Source: Byssochlamys sp. IMV 00236 (taxonomy: Eukaryota > Ascomycota > Eurotiomycetes > Eurotiales > Thermoascaceae). From it: 31,029 nucleotides of DNA. The position numbers and the translations under genes are program-made. Under the pieces are notes generated by a model that was not told where the DNA came from, did no database searches, and saw only the letters and a list, made by a program, of their open reading frames with translations. The DNA lies in NCBI GenBank assembly GCA_001931875.2, contig MSJH02000309.1, positions 1-31,029 of the forward strand, read 5' to 3'. Positions 29,790-31,029 of the stretch are shown here, one piece after another (within the stretch, counting starts at the first letter, position 1; each line of letters starts with the position of its first letter).

Positions 29790-31029
29790 TTTATCTAAAG
29801 AAGGAAAAAAAGGAAAAAATAGGAAATACGCTCAGGGGAACCATTTTGCTTAACCTAAAATGAGACTGAATTTTAAATGACAAGAAGCTTTGGACTTTGG
29901 TTGTTTTTATAGGCAGCTTTATTGTTATTAGTAAAAATATCTTGATTAAAAATAGGCTACTACATACTTAAAGAGTTTGATTTAATAATTTAAGTTAATT
30001 GCAGTGAAAACCGCGAGAGAAAAAGAGTGGAAAAATGCTAAAATTGTCTTCTGATAAGGTAAATGAACTACGAGTCCCAAGATTGAGACACAAACAGATG
30101 CAATTAGTAATACAGCCAGCTATATGAAGTAATTTCACTTCCAACATATCAAAGCTTTTATTGTTTTTGTTAAATAATGAGCACAATTTGATATATTATC
30201 AAAGAGAGCTTCCCTTTCAAGAAATATTACTGTCATTGGCAGCAAGCCAATCTTCGTTCACAGTAAAGAAAGGAACAGCATTCGTTTTGAATTTATCAGT
30301 GTTGGATTGATTGTCAATCAAATCGAAGAAAGATTGCCTCAAAGAGGAAATTTGCTAAACCGGAAAGACCCAATTGCCCATTGCAGATGTTGTATTCAGC
30401 TTTAATGTTATAAAAAAAAAAGGCTATTAAGTCGATGACTTGCAAATTAGATTCTTTATTAAGAAGAGCTGAATATTATTGTTGTATTTAGGTTTTGAAA
30501 ATAGATTTAGACAAAGTAAAGTACGACGAGACTGTGTTATATCTTTATTCGGAATAAAGTGAAGAAAAAAGAGATGATAGCACAATCTATAATTATATAT
30601 TAAGCTGAGGTATTTAAACTGAGTTGACTATATTTGATTAAGGTGTAATAGATCTTATAGTAACATTAGGTTCAACTCTAGATATCGTATTTAAGCACTG
30701 AATAGTAGCGTGGATACTACACAGATCATTGCCGTAAGCAGGCACCGCAGCTTTAATCATAACCGTTATGTGGGATAATGGAAAATACGTAGGGTAGAAT
30801 AGAAAAGACAGAAGTACTGTTAGAATTGTGTATATTCTCTTGTTGAAAGAATATAACAAAAAAATATGATATCTTTTATTGACATGAAAAATCTTCCTCT
30901 ATTTATACTTTTTCTTCAACGGGTAAACCTGGTTATCCTGGGACAATTAATAATCCTTATTCATAGGTAGTAATTACGATCAATTCGCCTAAAGTATCTT
31001 CCTGTTTGTTCTTGACCCTATTGGATCAT
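29790..31029. other. AT-rich terminal region without recognised genes
   Basis: The first about 60 bp is the leader of the aspartyl aminopeptidase gene, including a possible 17-codon upstream ORF (29844-29791, - strand). The rest is AT-rich with the palindrome copy at 30307-30321. The small frames here, such as 30859-30638 and 30186-29995 on -, match no family I know. Confidence 0.5.
30307..30321. repeat. 15-bp palindrome, copy 2
   Basis: Identical to 24460-24474 and here extended to GATTGATTGTCAATCAAATC. No T-run follows. Confidence 0.85.

Noticed and set aside
30638..30859. 73-codon - strand ORF near the window end
   Set aside because: AT-rich sequence, no family match, no splice context.

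Overview
The window reads as nuclear DNA of a filamentous fungus, most likely an early-diverging (Mucoromycota-type) one. It is AT-rich, the genes are broken by many short introns (about 40-90 nt, GT...TAG or GT...CAG), there are A/T homopolymer runs and pyrimidine-rich leaders, and the proteins are typical fungal housekeeping proteins. The lineage is an inference from gene style; I cannot name a species. I reconstructed exon structures by hand from reading frame, splice consensus and family knowledge. All are predictions.

Left part (1-11.4 kb), all on the + strand: the 3' part of a serine hydroxymethyltransferase gene cut by the window start; a Gpx3/HYR1-like thiol peroxidase; an unnamed alpha/beta hydrolase; a YggS/PLPBP-type pyridoxal-phosphate homeostasis protein; and a very large DIP2/CPS1-like gene (DMAP1-binding domain, Pro/Gln-rich linker, two acyl-CoA-synthetase-like adenylation domains).

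Middle (11.4-14.7 kb): a 3.2-kb stretch with no complete recognisable gene. It holds an imperfect inverted-repeat pair about 1.6 kb apart, two long A-runs and short coding-looking fragments, and probably represents a decayed transposable element or gene relics. Next come a single-exon F-box protein, a class I glutamine-amidotransferase-like protein (+) and a small Myb/SANT-type protein on the - strand.

Right part (18.4-29.8 kb): phosphomevalonate kinase (+) converges on a CDC50/LEM3 flippase subunit (-), which shares a 103-bp divergent promoter with a DHHC palmitoyltransferase (+). Then come a mitochondrial-type adenylate kinase (+), a J-domain protein fused to a TMEM185-like multispanning membrane domain (-) and aspartyl aminopeptidase (-). 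The last 1.2 kb holds nothing recognisable.

The genes do not form a pathway cluster. Loose themes are PLP biology (SHMT and the PLP-binding protein, 2.2 kb apart) and membrane lipid biology (DIP2-like, ERG8, CDC50, DHHC). I found no CRISPR, rRNA, convincing tRNA or clear new defence-like system. The most unusual signals are the exon/intron details (a start-codon-only exon, a 7-nt exon, a possible GC-AG intron), the J-domain/TMEM185 fusion, the uncertain long gap and composition shift inside the DIP2-like gene, and the inverted-repeat region.
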